Shown here: piece by piece, positions 16,458 to 26,175 of the stretch
How positions within the stretch are numbered: position 1 is the stretch's first letter
How the letters are laid out: each line of letters opens with the position of its first letter
Position numbers and translations under genes: made by a program
Origin: Desulfonauticus submarinus
Lineage (GTDB): Bacteria; Desulfobacterota; Desulfovibrionia; Desulfovibrionales; Desulfonatronovibrionaceae
Direction: 5' to 3'
DNA: 51,443 nucleotides
NCBI RefSeq assembly: GCF_900104045.1
Contig: NZ_FNIN01000013.1
Span: forward strand, 1-51,443
The notes under the pieces: generated by a model
Databases searched by the model: none
Told to the model about the DNA's origin: nothing
The model's input: the letters and a program-made list of their open reading frames with translations, nothing else

Positions 16458-16486
16458 ACGCTAGAAACCACTAGCAAAATTGTCAA
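16458..16486 (-). promoter_or_regulatory. Promoter of the glutamate synthase operon, with inverted repeat
   Basis: On the minus strand, TTGACA (16481-16486), 17-base spacer, TAGCGT (16458-16463). The spacer contains the inverted repeat GCTAG-AAACCA-CTAGC (16460-16475), a possible operator. Leader of about 95 bases. Confidence 0.45.
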
Positions 16487-16516
16487 GACAAAATAAAATA
16501 ATTTTACAAAAATGTA

Positions 16517-17782
16517 ATGTTTAAAACAATACAAGAAGTTAATAAATATTTAAGCCAACTTGGCCTATTTAAAATGAAATTAGGTCTAGATCGAGTACAA
16601 GCTGGTTTAAAAAAAATTAACTTAAATCCAGATTTTTGTCCTATTGTTCACATAGTAGGCACAAACGGAAAAGGCTCTACCGCCCATTTTTTAGAAAGCC
16701 TCTCACGTAGTCATGGCTTAAAAACAGGCCTTTTTACTTCTCCTCACTTAATTAGTGTCAAAGAGCGGATTAAAATAAACAACACCACCCTATCCAATGA
16801 AGAATGGATAGAATCTGCCAACTACATTTTACAAAATTGTAAATCACTAAAACTAACTTATTTTGAATTTATCTTTTTATTAGCATGTTTTATCTTTAAA
16901 GAGCACAAAGTAGATATTGCTTTTTTTGAAGCAGGACTAGGAGGAAAGTTTGACGCAACAAATGTCTTATATCCTTTTATTACTCTATTTACACCTATTA
17001 GCTTAGATCACACCCAAATTCTTGGCTCTAATATATCTCAAATTGCTCAAGACAAAGCAGGTGTTATAAAAAAATCTCTGGTAGTAAGCGCTAAGCAAAC
17101 TTCTACAGCTAAATCTATTCTTATAGAAACAGCAAAAAACAAAAATGTTTTATTTAAATATGCTCCTGACTATTCTATAGTTACAGATAACTGCTTAATA
17201 TACTATCCCTGGGAAATGAATCTACCTATTTCTCCTTATCTTTTGGACTTCCAAAAAGAAAATTTGCAGTTAGTGTTTTCAGCCTGGGATGCTATTGTTT
17301 CTTTTTTTCAGCTCAAAACTTCTTCCCAATTAATCCTAGAAGCTATTAACAATACTTTTATTATGGGAAGACTACAACAGGTCTCTAAAGACCCTGATAT
17401 ATATCTAGATGTAGCTCATAATCCTGCTGCTCTATCTTTACTTAAAAAAACTCTTTCAAAGTTAAAAATTTTTCCCCAAACGGTTGTTTTTAGCTGTTTA
17501 AAAGATAAAGATATTCAAACCATGTTAAAAATTCTAAAAGAAATTTCTCCTAATATTTATTTTTGTCAAATTCCTTCTAACTCAAGAAGTCTTCTAGCCC
17601 AAGACATTAGTAGTAAATTTAACTTACCTTTCTTCTCATCTATCAAACAATCTTTAAATTATTCATCTCAACAAAAAAGTGTATTATTTTGTGGCTCTTT
17701 TTATCTATTATCTGAAATTTTCAAACTAAAACCTAGGTGGCAAAATATCAATTTTTTACTTAAAAAAAATAAAAATTTTTAA
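16517..17782 (+). CDS. folC: Folylpolyglutamate synthase / dihydrofolate synthase
   Basis: 421 residues, the usual FolC length. Mur-ligase P-loop VGTNGKGSTAHFLESL near residue 48, LFTSPHLISVKERI, FEAGLGGKFDATN and LDHTQILGSNISQIAQDKAGVIK with the carbamylated-Lys region, then a C-terminal domain with DVAHNPAAL. It adds glutamate tails to folates, needed by metF and the glycine cleavage genes in this window. No clear Shine-Dalgarno is seen before the ATG; an overlapping upstream ATG at 16512 is in another frame. It is divergent from the glutamate synthase operon. Confidence 0.93.
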   Translation: MFKTIQEVNKYLSQLGLFKMKLGLDRVQAGLKKINLNPDFCPIVHIVGTNGKGSTAHFLESLSRSHGLKTGLFTSPHLISVKERIKINNTTLSNEEWIESANYILQNCKSLKLTYFEFIFLLACFIFKEHKVDIAFFEAGLGGKFDATNVLYPFITLFTPISLDHTQILGSNISQIAQDKAGVIKKSLVVSAKQTSTAKSILIETAKNKNVLFKYAPDYSIVTDNCLIYYPWEMNLPISPYLLDFQKENLQLVFSAWDAIVSFFQLKTSSQLILEAINNTFIMGRLQQVSKDPDIYLDVAHNPAALSLLKKTLSKLKIFPQTVVFSCLKDKDIQTMLKILKEISPNIYFCQIPSNSRSLLAQDISSKFNLPFFSSIKQSLNYSSQQKSVLFCGSFYLLSEIFKLKPRWQNINFLLKKNKNF

Positions 17783-17892
17783 AAAAATACACAAAAAATT
17801 ACCGAATAATTGAACACTTTTTTTTAAACAGTGAAACATCCAAATACTAATTAAGAAATAACATATCAACTTAACAATACAATTAATATTTT

Positions 17893-18186
17893 TTAAAAAT
17901 TTATCAATAAAATATAACAAAAACTACCTACAAATACAGACAATAAAAATTGTCTAAAAAATAGATGCAAAATACTAGTTACAATTATTCCTATAAGCCT
18001 GAATTTTAATTCATTTAAATTTACTTCTCCAGTTGGAAAAATTGTATATAGAGTTAAAATAGTAAGTAAAACAACTGGCAATTCATCTTTTAAAAATAAA
18101 AATTTCTTAGAGTATCTTTTTAAGAAGATAAAAGGTAAAAATCTAGTTAATAAATTTGCTATTGCGCCAATAATTATTTCAAGCAT
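17893..18186 (-). CDS. azlD: Branched-chain amino acid exporter small subunit
   Basis: 97 residues with about four hydrophobic segments and the AzlD opening pattern (IGAIANLLTRFLPFIFL, then FLKDELPVVLLTILTLYTI). It forms the two-part AzlCD permease for branched-chain amino acids or analogues. Its ATG lies inside the end of azlC (8-base overlap), so the two are coupled. Typical family length. Confidence 0.88.
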   Translation of the reverse strand: MLEIIIGAIANLLTRFLPFIFLKRYSKKFLFLKDELPVVLLTILTLYTIFPTGEVNLNELKFRLIGIIVTSILHLFFRQFLLSVFVGSFCYILLINF

Positions 18187-18811
18187 GTCTACGCCTTAAA
18201 TAAATTATGAAGAATGAACAAACAATTGAAAAAATTAAAATATTTTTTATTTCTAATAAATAAAATATAAAAAAAACTATACTGCCTAATAAAACTGGAA
18301 AAATGTTCCTTGTTTTTAAAATATTTTCAATTAAAATAACCACAAATAAACTAACCAAAATAAAATCTAATCCTTTTAATTCGAAATTAACAAGTTGCGC
18401 AAAAATAATTCCACATATGGTTCCAAAAACCCAATAAAAGTGATTAAAGATAGATACATACAAATCATATTTTGGGTTTTCTTTTTGATGAATTAAAATA
18501 GCAAAAGTTTCATCTGTAAGAGTAAAAATTTTATAAAAATGGTTCTTATATCTGTCTAAAAAACTTAAAGAATAGAAAAATTGTCTAAAATTTAACAGAA
18601 ATGAAGTGATAAAGATATCTAATAATGTTAACTTATTATATATCATTAGAAGTAAAAACTGTAAGGACCCAGAATATATAAATATAGACATTGAAATAGC
18701 AACATATGGATTTATTCCTCTCTTTACAGCTAATATTCCAAAAGAAAAACTCAAAGCAAAATAACTTATAAAAATAGGAAGAGTATCTTTAAATACTTTT
18801 AAAAATTTCAT
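18179..18811 (-). CDS. azlC: Branched-chain amino acid exporter large subunit
   Basis: 210 residues, polytopic. AzlC signatures: LPIFISYFALSFSFGILAVKRGI, SIFIYSGSLQFLLL, LLNFRQFFYSLSF and the TDETFAIL segment. AAGGGAAC precedes the ATG. First gene of a two-gene operon with azlD and the only clear amino acid exporter in the window. No Lrp-type regulator is adjacent. A+T content is even higher than in the neighbouring genes. Confidence 0.9.
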   Translation of the reverse strand: MKFLKVFKDTLPIFISYFALSFSFGILAVKRGINPYVAISMSIFIYSGSLQFLLLMIYNKLTLLDIFITSFLLNFRQFFYSLSFLDRYKNHFYKIFTLTDETFAILIHQKENPKYDLYVSIFNHFYWVFGTICGIIFAQLVNFELKGLDFILVSLFVVILIENILKTRNIFPVLLGSIVFFIFYLLEIKNILIFSIVCSFFIIYLRRRHA

Positions 18812-19330
18812 TCTAGTTCCCTTTAAAAAATTAATCTAATTAGTTCCATTCTTAAATCTAGATTAAAAATTTAGAGATAAAGCTTTCTCTACATGATTTT
18901 TTGAACAATATATATAAAATACTCAAAATAAATTTCATATTTTTCACAATTAAGTCTACCAATTGACACATCCAATTCTAAAATCCAAATTAATATGCTA
19001 TCTAATTATTGTCAATTTAGAAATATATAAATGTTATCATTTTTTGATCTTTTTAGCCCAACTTGTATAGAAACCTAATACCCTAGTAATACTTTAACAT
19101 TAATTTACCTTATATTAATATCATAATTTTTGAAACATCTAAATCATTAAATATACTCAACCAATATATCTCCATATTACTAATATTTCTTTAATCCAAA
19201 TACTCCATTCTCTAATATAGAAACATTAACATCTATTGAAAACAATAGCAGAAAATTTTCTCTCTTGCTTTTAATAGAAACATGATTTAACCAAATTTTC
19301 AAAGTAATTTTTCTTTAAAAGGAGGCTAAT
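18812..19330. other. 519-base gene-free AT-rich stretch
   Basis: No reading frame of note, RNA gene or clear promoter was seen between azlC and selA. The only structure is a small inverted repeat, CTATTG-AAAA-CAATAG, at 19233-19248. The end carries AAAAGGAGG, the ribosome site of selA. The sequence looks like decayed DNA or a long leader; I cannot tell which. Confidence 0.5.
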
Positions 19331-20731
19331 TTGTCTAACAACTTATATGCCAAGTTGCCCTCAACAGAACGATTAATCCAAGTTATGCAGCAACATTTTT
19401 ACGACACTCCCAATCTACTTCTTAAAACTAAAATAAACGAATATCTTGAAAATTTACGCCAACAGATAAAAAAGGGAAATATATCAAAAATAGATTTAGA
19501 AGAAAAAACTCTTATAAAAAATCTTCTCTCTTTTTTAAATTTTGAATTAAAACCACACTTTAGAGAGGTTATAAACGGTACAGGCGTAGTAGTACACACT
19601 AATTTAGGACGTTCTCTCTTGTCTAAAAAAGCCTTGGATGCTGTTTGCCAAGCTTGTTCTCACTATTCTAATCTAGAATTCAATCTAAACACAGGTAAAA
19701 GAGGGAGTAGGTATTCTCATGTAGAAGAAATATTATGTCTACTTACAGGAGCAGAATCAGCATTAGTAGTAAATAATAATGCAGCAGCAGTTTTAATAAT
19801 GTTAGACACATTAGCCAAAGAAAAAGAAGTTATTGTTTCTAGGGGAGAGTTAGTTGAAATAGGTGGATCTTTTCGTATCCCTGATGTCATGCAAAAAAGT
19901 GGAGCTATCTTAAAAGAAGTAGGCACTACTAATCGCACACATTTAAAAGATTATGAACAAGCAATAAATGAAAACACTGCTTGTATAATGAAAGTTCATA
20001 CTTCTAATTATAGAATTATTGGTTTCCATAAATCTGTTTCTCTAGAAGAATTGGTGAAATTAGGTGCAAAATATCATCTTCCAATAATAGAAGATATGGG
20101 TAGTGGAAATTTCATCTCTTTTTCCAAATATGGGTTTTCTCAACTAAATGAACCCACTGTACAAGAATCCATAAAAGTTGGACTTGATTTAGTATCATTT
20201 AGTGGAGACAAACTATTAGGAGGACCGCAAGCAGGAATCATTGTAGGTAAAAAAGATATTGTAGATAAAATAAAACAAAATCCATTAAATAGAGCCCTTA
20301 GGATAGATAAAATGACATTATCTGCCTTAGAAGCTACTCTACGACTTTATCTAGATGAAGCAACAGCTTTAAAAGAAATTCCCACTTTAAATCTCATCTT
20401 CACTCCTCTTACTACTTTAAAAAATAGAGCAAGACGTTTAAAAAATCTTTTAAGTAAAATACATGAACTTGAGGTCAAAACAGTAAAATCTACCTCTAGA
20501 GTTGGTGGGGGGTCTTTACCAGAAAAAGATATCTCTACTTATGTGGTACAAATTAAAATGAAAAATTTAAGTGCTGAAAAGCTTCGTCAAAAATTACTTA
20601 AAACTACACCTCCTTTAATAGGAAGAATAGAAGATGATATCTTTTGCCTTGACGTAAGAACAATTTTATCTAAAGAAATAAATCTTATATATCAAATTTT
20701 TAGCCAACAAATAGGATCTGGTAATGCATAA
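19331..20731 (+). CDS. selA: L-seryl-tRNA(Sec) selenium transferase
   Basis: 466 residues. PLP-dependent SelA fold: [48 protein letters not shown] and the PLP lysine in [17 protein letters not shown]294, matching the family position. It converts seryl-tRNA(Sec) to selenocysteyl-tRNA(Sec) using selenophosphate. Starts with TTG supported by AAAGGAGG. The next gene begins inside its end (8-base overlap). selB, selD and selC are not in the window, whereas selB commonly follows selA. The organism therefore makes selenoproteins. Confidence 0.95.
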   Translation: MSNNLYAKLPSTERLIQVMQQHFYDTPNLLLKTKINEYLENLRQQIKKGNISKIDLEEKTLIKNLLSFLNFELKPHFREVINGTGVVVHTNLGRSLLSKKALDAVCQACSHYSNLEFNLNTGKRGSRYSHVEEILCLLTGAESALVVNNNAAAVLIMLDTLAKEKEVIVSRGELVEIGGSFRIPDVMQKSGAILKEVGTTNRTHLKDYEQAINENTACIMKVHTSNYRIIGFHKSVSLEELVKLGAKYHLPIIEDMGSGNFISFSKYGFSQLNEPTVQESIKVGLDLVSFSGDKLLGGPQAGIIVGKKDIVDKIKQNPLNRALRIDKMTLSALEATLRLYLDEATALKEIPTLNLIFTPLTTLKNRARRLKNLLSKIHELEVKTVKSTSRVGGGSLPEKDISTYVVQIKMKNLSAEKLRQKLLKTTPPLIGRIEDDIFCLDVRTILSKEINLIYQIFSQQIGSGNA

Positions 20732-21710
20732 AGGAGAATTTAAACATCTTACTACTAAAAAAATCCTAATCACAGGTGGTTCTGGTTTTATTGGCTCTCA
20801 TCTCTGTGAACAACTCTTATCTCAGGGATATGAGATAATTTGTTGTGACAACTTTTATACAGGTCAAAAACAAAATATTTACCACTTATTAAATAATCCT
20901 AAATTTGAACTTTTAAGACATGATATAACTTTCCCTTTATATTTAGAAGTAGATGAAATATACAATCTAGCTTGTCCTGCCTCACCAATTCATTATCAAT
21001 TTGATCCAGTCCAGACCTTAAAAACCTGTGTGCACGGCAGTATAAATATGCTTGGTTTAGCGAAAAGAGTTAAGGCGAAAATCTTCCAGGCCTCGACTTC
21101 AGAAGTATATGGAGATCCAGAAATACACCCCCAACCAGAAACTTACTGGGGCAAAGTAAACCCAATTGGACCACGCTCATGCTATGATGAAGGAAAAAGA
21201 TGTGCTGAAACTCTATTTTTTGACTATCACAGACAGCATAAACTAGAAATAAAAGTTGGAAGAATTTTTAACACTTACGGTCCTCGTATGCACCCTAATG
21301 ACGGACGAGTAGTGAGTAATTTTATTTTGCAAGCACTTCAAAATAAGCCACTTACAGTATATGGTAAGGGCGAACAAACCAGATCATTTTGTTATGTAGA
21401 TGACTTAGTAAAAGCGATCATAAAGTTCATGAACACCCCTTCGGATATTACAGGGCCAATTAACTTAGGAAATCCTGCTGAAATTTCTATCCTAGAATTA
21501 GCTGAAACTATTATAACCTTAACAAATTCTAGATCAAAAATAGAATTCAAGCCATTGCCTGAAAATGACCCAACTAGACGAAAACCAGACATAAGTTTGG
21601 CCCAAAAAATATTAAATTGGCAACCTACTACATCTTTAGAAAAGGGGTTAATGCAGACCATTGAATATTTTGAAGATTACTTAAAAAAAGTTGCTCAAAA
21701 AATTAATTAA
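20724..21710 (+). CDS. UDP-glucuronate decarboxylase-like sugar epimerase/dehydratase
   Basis: 328 residues, extended short-chain dehydrogenase. NAD-binding [10 protein letters not shown] at residues 19-28, catalytic TSEVYG and YDEGK (Tyr-x3-Lys), and the UXS-type run [12 protein letters not shown] and [16 protein letters not shown] with [23 protein letters not shown]. It likely converts UDP-glucuronate to UDP-xylose for cell-surface polysaccharide. The ATG overlaps selA by 8 bases, with AGGAT upstream. Co-transcription with selA looks like operon packing rather than shared function. Confidence 0.88.
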   Translation: MHKGEFKHLTTKKILITGGSGFIGSHLCEQLLSQGYEIICCDNFYTGQKQNIYHLLNNPKFELLRHDITFPLYLEVDEIYNLACPASPIHYQFDPVQTLKTCVHGSINMLGLAKRVKAKIFQASTSEVYGDPEIHPQPETYWGKVNPIGPRSCYDEGKRCAETLFFDYHRQHKLEIKVGRIFNTYGPRMHPNDGRVVSNFILQALQNKPLTVYGKGEQTRSFCYVDDLVKAIIKFMNTPSDITGPINLGNPAEISILELAETIITLTNSRSKIEFKPLPENDPTRRKPDISLAQKILNWQPTTSLEKGLMQTIEYFEDYLKKVAQKIN

Positions 21711-21755
21711 ATTATGTTGTGATAAAATCAACCAACCCAATTAAACTAGTTAAGT

Positions 21756-22655
21756 ATGAAAGAAAATTTAAAAAAAAATATTTTAAATTCTATACTAGGG
21801 ATACTAATAGCGACTCTTTTATTCTTACTAAACGGAACCAAAATTCCTTATCTAGATAAACACGCGGACACCTATTTTCAACAAGCTATTACCAAAGCAA
21901 GCATCGCTTATGCTACATGTAGATTTATTAATGGAGCAGTTTCTATTCTAAAAGAATCCGATCTTCAGCTAGAACCAGCTGGCGTAGGAATTTCTTTAGC
22001 AATAGGACAAATTTTAGATCCTATTGACGATATGACTGAAAGAACTTCTACTATTTTAGTAACATCTATTGTATCTTTAGGAGTCCAAAAAATAATATAC
22101 GAACTCAGTATATCTTTTGTGTTTCCTGTTTTAATAGGTTGTATCTTAATCTTATCCTTATTAACATGGTTTAAAAATATTCCTAAAATTCAAAAAATAC
22201 ACTCTACCCTCTTAAAAGTTTCAATTATATTAATAGCAGGGAGATTATTTCTTCCAATAGCCTCCTCGGCAAATGAAAGCATTTATCGATTATATTTTGC
22301 TCCAAAAATAACAGAAAAAATGAATAATTTGAAAATAAATATGACTGAATTTAATAAACTCAAAGAACTTTCCATACCTGAAAGTGATAATATATTAGAA
22401 TCATTAAAAAATAAATCTAACTTTATAAAAGATAAAACCATTGCCTTTAAAAAAGCTGCCCTTCAAATTATCAAAAAAACAAAAAGTATAATAACAAATC
22501 TTTTAGCATTAGGATTTCTATTTGTTGGCTATTTTATTATCCAGGTTATTGTAATTCCTTTATCATCATTTTGGTTATTATTAAAAATTATCAATGCACT
22601 ATTATTTTATCCAGATAATGCTTATCTTTATAACATTCTCCCAGAAAAAGTTTAA
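21756..22655 (+). CDS. Inner-membrane protein of unknown function
   Basis: 299 residues; I do not recognise the family. Hydrophobic helices at about 10-27, 118-138, 152-172 and 247-280. Residues 40-117 form a well-ordered segment (AITKASIAYATCRFINGAVSIL, then PAGVGISLAIGQILDPIDDMTER) that reads like a conserved domain. Residues 185-245 are a charged, lysine-rich probable coiled coil. No convincing Shine-Dalgarno before the ATG. It lies 45 bases after the sugar-nucleotide enzyme and 30 before the aminopeptidase gene on the same strand. Confidence 0.75.
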   Translation: MKENLKKNILNSILGILIATLLFLLNGTKIPYLDKHADTYFQQAITKASIAYATCRFINGAVSILKESDLQLEPAGVGISLAIGQILDPIDDMTERTSTILVTSIVSLGVQKIIYELSISFVFPVLIGCILILSLLTWFKNIPKIQKIHSTLLKVSIILIAGRLFLPIASSANESIYRLYFAPKITEKMNNLKINMTEFNKLKELSIPESDNILESLKNKSNFIKDKTIAFKKAALQIIKKTKSIITNLLALGFLFVGYFIIQVIVIPLSSFWLLLKIINALLFYPDNAYLYNILPEKV

Positions 22656-22685
22656 TATTTACAAATAATTCAAGGAGAGTCTCAT

Positions 22686-24053
22686 ATGGAATTAGAAGTA
22701 AAAGCTAAAAATTGTTGGAATAAGTATGAAGGAGATCCAAAATTAAAAAAACTATCAGAATTGTATGTAGAATTCTTATCCTCAAACAAAACAGAAAGAG
22801 AAACCATTTCTTGGGTAAAACAACAGTTAAAACAACATGGCTTTAGCCAGGATTTTTCTCAAGAAAAAGTTTTTCGAATTCTACATAATAAAACAATTTT
22901 TATAGCTAGAAAGGGAAAAATACCTTTAGCAGGAGGAACACGTCTTATTGGAGCACATGCAGATACTCCTCATTTAGATCTAAAACAACATCCTTTTTAT
23001 GAAGAATGTGAAGTAGTACTCGCCAAAACCCACTACTATGGAGGGATCAGAAAACACCAATGGTTAGCCAGGCCTCTTGCCCTTCATGGAGTAATAGTAA
23101 AAGAAGATGGAAGACAGATTGAGATCAAAATAGGTGAAGATGAAAGTGATCCTGTATTTACCATAGCAGACTTACTGCCCCACCTTGCATATAAACAAAT
23201 AGAAAAAAAACTTAAAGATGCCTTTGAAGCAGAAAAATTAAATGTAATCTTAGGACATATACCGCTAAAAGAAAAAGATGCTAAAACAAATAAAGAAAAA
23301 GCAAGTCTAAAAAAACATCTCCTCATGCTTCTTTTTGAAAAATATGGAGTAAGAGAAGAAGACTTTTACAGTGCAGAGATACAAATAGTCCCTGCTGGTA
23401 AAGCTAGATTCATAGGGTTAGATAAAGGCCTAATCGGAGGTTATGGCCAAGACGATAGGGCTTGTGTGTTTTTATCTTTAATGGCATTTTTAGAACAACA
23501 AGAACAACCTACACATACCCAAATTCTTATTTTTTGGGACAAAGAAGAAATTGGATCTGATGGGTCTACTGGGGCAAAATCTTGGTTTTTAACTTATTGC
23601 TTAGAAGACCTTTTAGAGGGGTGGCAACAAAAAGGTAAACTTTCTCAAGTTTTTTTAAATATGAAAGCTCTTTCAGCAGATGTTCACGCGCCTATAGATC
23701 CAGATTATCAAGAAGTACATGAAAAATTAAATGCATCTTACTTAGGACATGGTCCTGTATTTTGTAAATTTACAGGTCACAGGGGAAAATATGGGGCTAA
23801 TGATGCCCATGCAGAGTACATAGCGTGGCTAAGACAAATTTTAAATCAAAACAACATTCCTTGGCAAATGGCAGAATTAGGAAAAGTAGACCTTGGAGGT
23901 GGTGGCACAGTAGCAAAATTTTTGGCTATGTATGGAAGCAATGTAATAGACTTTGGTCCTGGAGTTTTAAGTATGCACAGCCCGTTTGAAATTAGTAGCG
24001 TAGCAGATCTATATGCTACTTATCTTGCCTATAAAACCTTTTTAAAAGCTTAA
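22686..24053 (+). CDS. M18-family zinc aminopeptidase
   Basis: 455 residues, usual length for the family. Metal-binding pattern LIGAHADTPHLDL, GYGQDDRACVFLSL, FWDKEEIGSDGSTGA, then SADVHAPIDPDY and a C-terminal LSMHSPFEISSVADL. M18 enzymes are cytoplasmic, oligomeric and remove N-terminal, often acidic, residues from peptides. AAGGAGAG precedes the ATG. The last four bases overlap the end of the convergent glycosyltransferase gene; no terminator is seen between them. Confidence 0.92.
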   Translation: MELEVKAKNCWNKYEGDPKLKKLSELYVEFLSSNKTERETISWVKQQLKQHGFSQDFSQEKVFRILHNKTIFIARKGKIPLAGGTRLIGAHADTPHLDLKQHPFYEECEVVLAKTHYYGGIRKHQWLARPLALHGVIVKEDGRQIEIKIGEDESDPVFTIADLLPHLAYKQIEKKLKDAFEAEKLNVILGHIPLKEKDAKTNKEKASLKKHLLMLLFEKYGVREEDFYSAEIQIVPAGKARFIGLDKGLIGGYGQDDRACVFLSLMAFLEQQEQPTHTQILIFWDKEEIGSDGSTGAKSWFLTYCLEDLLEGWQQKGKLSQVFLNMKALSADVHAPIDPDYQEVHEKLNASYLGHGPVFCKFTGHRGKYGANDAHAEYIAWLRQILNQNNIPWQMAELGKVDLGGGGTVAKFLAMYGSNVIDFGPGVLSMHSPFEISSVADLYATYLAYKTFLKA

Positions 24054-25105
24054 ATATTTTTATTATAAATTTTCCAGTACGCCTGCTCCATAGCAACAGG
24101 GCTATATTGATTTACCTCTTGAAGCCCTGTTGCTTTTAATTTCTCGTATAGCTCACTATTATTAAGCAACTTCTTTATTAACTCAAGCAAAGAAGAAGGA
24201 TCTTTACGTTTAAAAATAAGACCATTTATATTAGGTTTAATAAGTTCAAGATTAGCTTCTAAATCAGATGCAATTACTGGAACTCCACTCGCCCACCCTT
24301 CTTTAATTGTAGCGCTACTCCCCTCTCCATCTACTGAAGGAACAATTAAAATATCTAACTGGGATAAAACTTTATTACTCTCAACAAATCCTAAAAATTT
24401 TACTTTATTAGTTAATTGTAAAGAATGCACCAAATTCTGTAAAAACCTTTCTAATTTCCCACTACCAATAATCCACAATTCAAAATCCAAGTTTAATTTA
24501 ACTAAAGTACGCAATAATAATTCATGACCTTTTTGCGGGCTTAAGGCTCCAATAACTCCTAACCTTAGAGGATTATGCCATCTATTATCTTTTTTTACTA
24601 CATATCTCTGTTTTTTGATTGAACTTGGAATATAGACTATTTTTCCATTTAACCCTTCCAGCTTCAATGCTGTACAAATATCTTTACTCACACCTACTAT
24701 TAAATCAGCGCTGTAATATTTTCTTTTTGCCCATATTTTTTTTATCTTATAAGAAACTCTCCTAGTGTGAATTAATTTTATATGTGGAAATATTTTTTTC
24801 AATATGTATCCAAGACCTGCCCCTTTGGCATCATGAGTATGCAAAATAATATTAAAGTCTTTTTTATTTAAATAGGAATATAGCTTAAAAATATTTCTCA
24901 AATCAAATTCAAAAGAAGAATATAAGCCTATAGTTTTTACATTAGTAAAATTTTGTTTTACTTTGGTTAATAAAGGAGTATTATACGGCGAAGCAAGATA
25001 TATCTGTAATCCTGTTCGTTTGATTTGTTCTTCTATAAGATAATAAACCTGTCTCTGGCCACCACGCCATTCTTTACCTAAATCTATATGAACTACAATC
25101 GTCAT
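24050..25105 (-). CDS. GT4-type glycosyltransferase
   Basis: 351 residues from the ATG at 25105; the frame extends four codons upstream to a TTG, but the ATG fits the family start (TIVVHIDLGKEWRGGQRQVYYL). GT-B fold: N-terminal donor-independent domain, then RLGVIGALSPQKGHELLLRTL and VPSVDGEGSSATIKEGWASGVPVIASD, the C-terminal nucleotide-sugar site with the E-x7-E type pattern. It probably adds a sugar to lipid A core or another surface glycan. The ATG is three bases beyond the stop of the aminotransferase gene, so it is expressed with it. Confidence 0.88.
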   Translation of the reverse strand: MTIVVHIDLGKEWRGGQRQVYYLIEEQIKRTGLQIYLASPYNTPLLTKVKQNFTNVKTIGLYSSFEFDLRNIFKLYSYLNKKDFNIILHTHDAKGAGLGYILKKIFPHIKLIHTRRVSYKIKKIWAKRKYYSADLIVGVSKDICTALKLEGLNGKIVYIPSSIKKQRYVVKKDNRWHNPLRLGVIGALSPQKGHELLLRTLVKLNLDFELWIIGSGKLERFLQNLVHSLQLTNKVKFLGFVESNKVLSQLDILIVPSVDGEGSSATIKEGWASGVPVIASDLEANLELIKPNINGLIFKRKDPSSLLELIKKLLNNSELYEKLKATGLQEVNQYSPVAMEQAYWKIYNKNI

Positions 25106-25107
25106 TC

Positions 25108-26049
25108 TTAAAAACAAACCCCATTTTCTTTTTGATCTTGTAATAAAAGGGTCCTAATTGTTTTGCTTACAGGCCCTGGACGGACATCATGAATAGGCTT
25201 ATCATTATATCGGACAACACTAACAGCATCTATAGTAGTTCCCAATAAAATAACCTCTTTAGCTTCATATATTTCTTCTTCTCGAATAGGACGGAATAAA
25301 AAAGTAAATTTATCTTTAATCAATTCTAATGCTCGCATTAAAGTAGTTCCACTAAGAGCATTTTTGAGTTCTGGAACAATAACTCGTCCTTGCTGATCAA
25401 CAATAATCACATTTTCAGTAGAGCCTTCTGCCAAAAATCCATGTTCATCAAAGCAAAGAGGATAATCATATCCTTTTAAAATTGCTTCTCTTTTCATTAA
25501 AACATTGGGTAAATAATCTACGGTTTTTACTTTTGCCAAATAAGACTGTTTAGCAGGAATATCACATTTAAAAGCAGTAACTCCTTTTTCCCAAAAACTT
25601 TCTTTCTTATAAGGATATTTACGTACAACAATATAAAAACTAGAATAAGGACACTCTCTAAAATCTGTGGTAAAACCACCTGGCCCTCTACCTAGATAAA
25701 GCGAAATTAGGGCATCATCTGTTTCTGATGCTTTACACACTTCTAAAATAATTCGTTCAACATCTTCCCATGAACAAGGTGGATCTAAATATATAGATTT
25801 TGCTGACCTTTTAAGTCGCTCAAGATGCTCTTTTAATAAATAAATCTTACGTTTTTTAAATTTCATTGTTTCAAATACACCATCACCCCTATGTACTAAA
25901 TGATCATCTATGGGGATTAGAAATAACCTAGGATTTTTACAAGCAACTCCGAGCCTATGATCATAAAAAACAAGATAATCTTTTTCATTAGGTCTAGATT
26001 TTGTTAAAATTTCTTTAACATAATTATCAGTATCTAATACTTTAATCAT
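25108..26049 (-). CDS. Class IV PLP aminotransferase (branched-chain aminotransferase / ADC-lyase family)
   Basis: 313 residues from the ATG at 26049, chosen because GGGAG lies five bases upstream; the frame runs ten codons further. Family features: VHRGDGVFETMKF, the PLP-lysine region YLAKVKTVDYLPNVLMKREAILKGYDYPL, EGSTENVIIV and SGTTLMRALEL. GVFET is frequent in aminodeoxychorismate lyases and D-amino acid aminotransferases, while YLPN and EGSTEN are branched-chain type, so the substrate is uncertain. An asd terminator lies just upstream, so this gene needs its own promoter or read-through. Confidence 0.85.
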   Translation of the reverse strand: MIKVLDTDNYVKEILTKSRPNEKDYLVFYDHRLGVACKNPRLFLIPIDDHLVHRGDGVFETMKFKKRKIYLLKEHLERLKRSAKSIYLDPPCSWEDVERIILEVCKASETDDALISLYLGRGPGGFTTDFRECPYSSFYIVVRKYPYKKESFWEKGVTAFKCDIPAKQSYLAKVKTVDYLPNVLMKREAILKGYDYPLCFDEHGFLAEGSTENVIIVDQQGRVIVPELKNALSGTTLMRALELIKDKFTFLFRPIREEEIYEAKEVILLGTTIDAVSVVRYNDKPIHDVRPGPVSKTIRTLLLQDQKENGVCF

Positions 26050-26074
26050 TTCTCCCTCTCTTAATAAGTTTTCA

Positions 26075-26125
26075 AACACTAAAAAAACAAAATTTTGGCT
26101 GCAAAAGAAAATCTTTTGCAGCCAA
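26075..26125 (-). terminator. Intrinsic terminator after asd
   Basis: A perfect 14-bp stem (26095-26108 with 26112-26125, core GGCTGC/GCAGCC), three-base loop, and on the minus strand a run AATTTTGTTTTTTTAG. It separates asd from the aminotransferase gene downstream. Confidence 0.9.
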
Positions 26126-26175
26126 TTAATTTAATAAAGAAATAATCTTTAATCTTACTAAACTTTATTTAACGT

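Noticed and set aside
19331-20731. Hidden selenoproteins with in-frame TGA in this window
   Set aside because: Genes ending in TGA have full family length and no homologous continuation after the stop.
24050-25117. Longer glycosyltransferase with a TTG start at 25117
   Set aside because: The ATG at 25105 fits the family N-terminus and the upstream TTG has its only G-run two bases away, too close to serve as a ribosome site.
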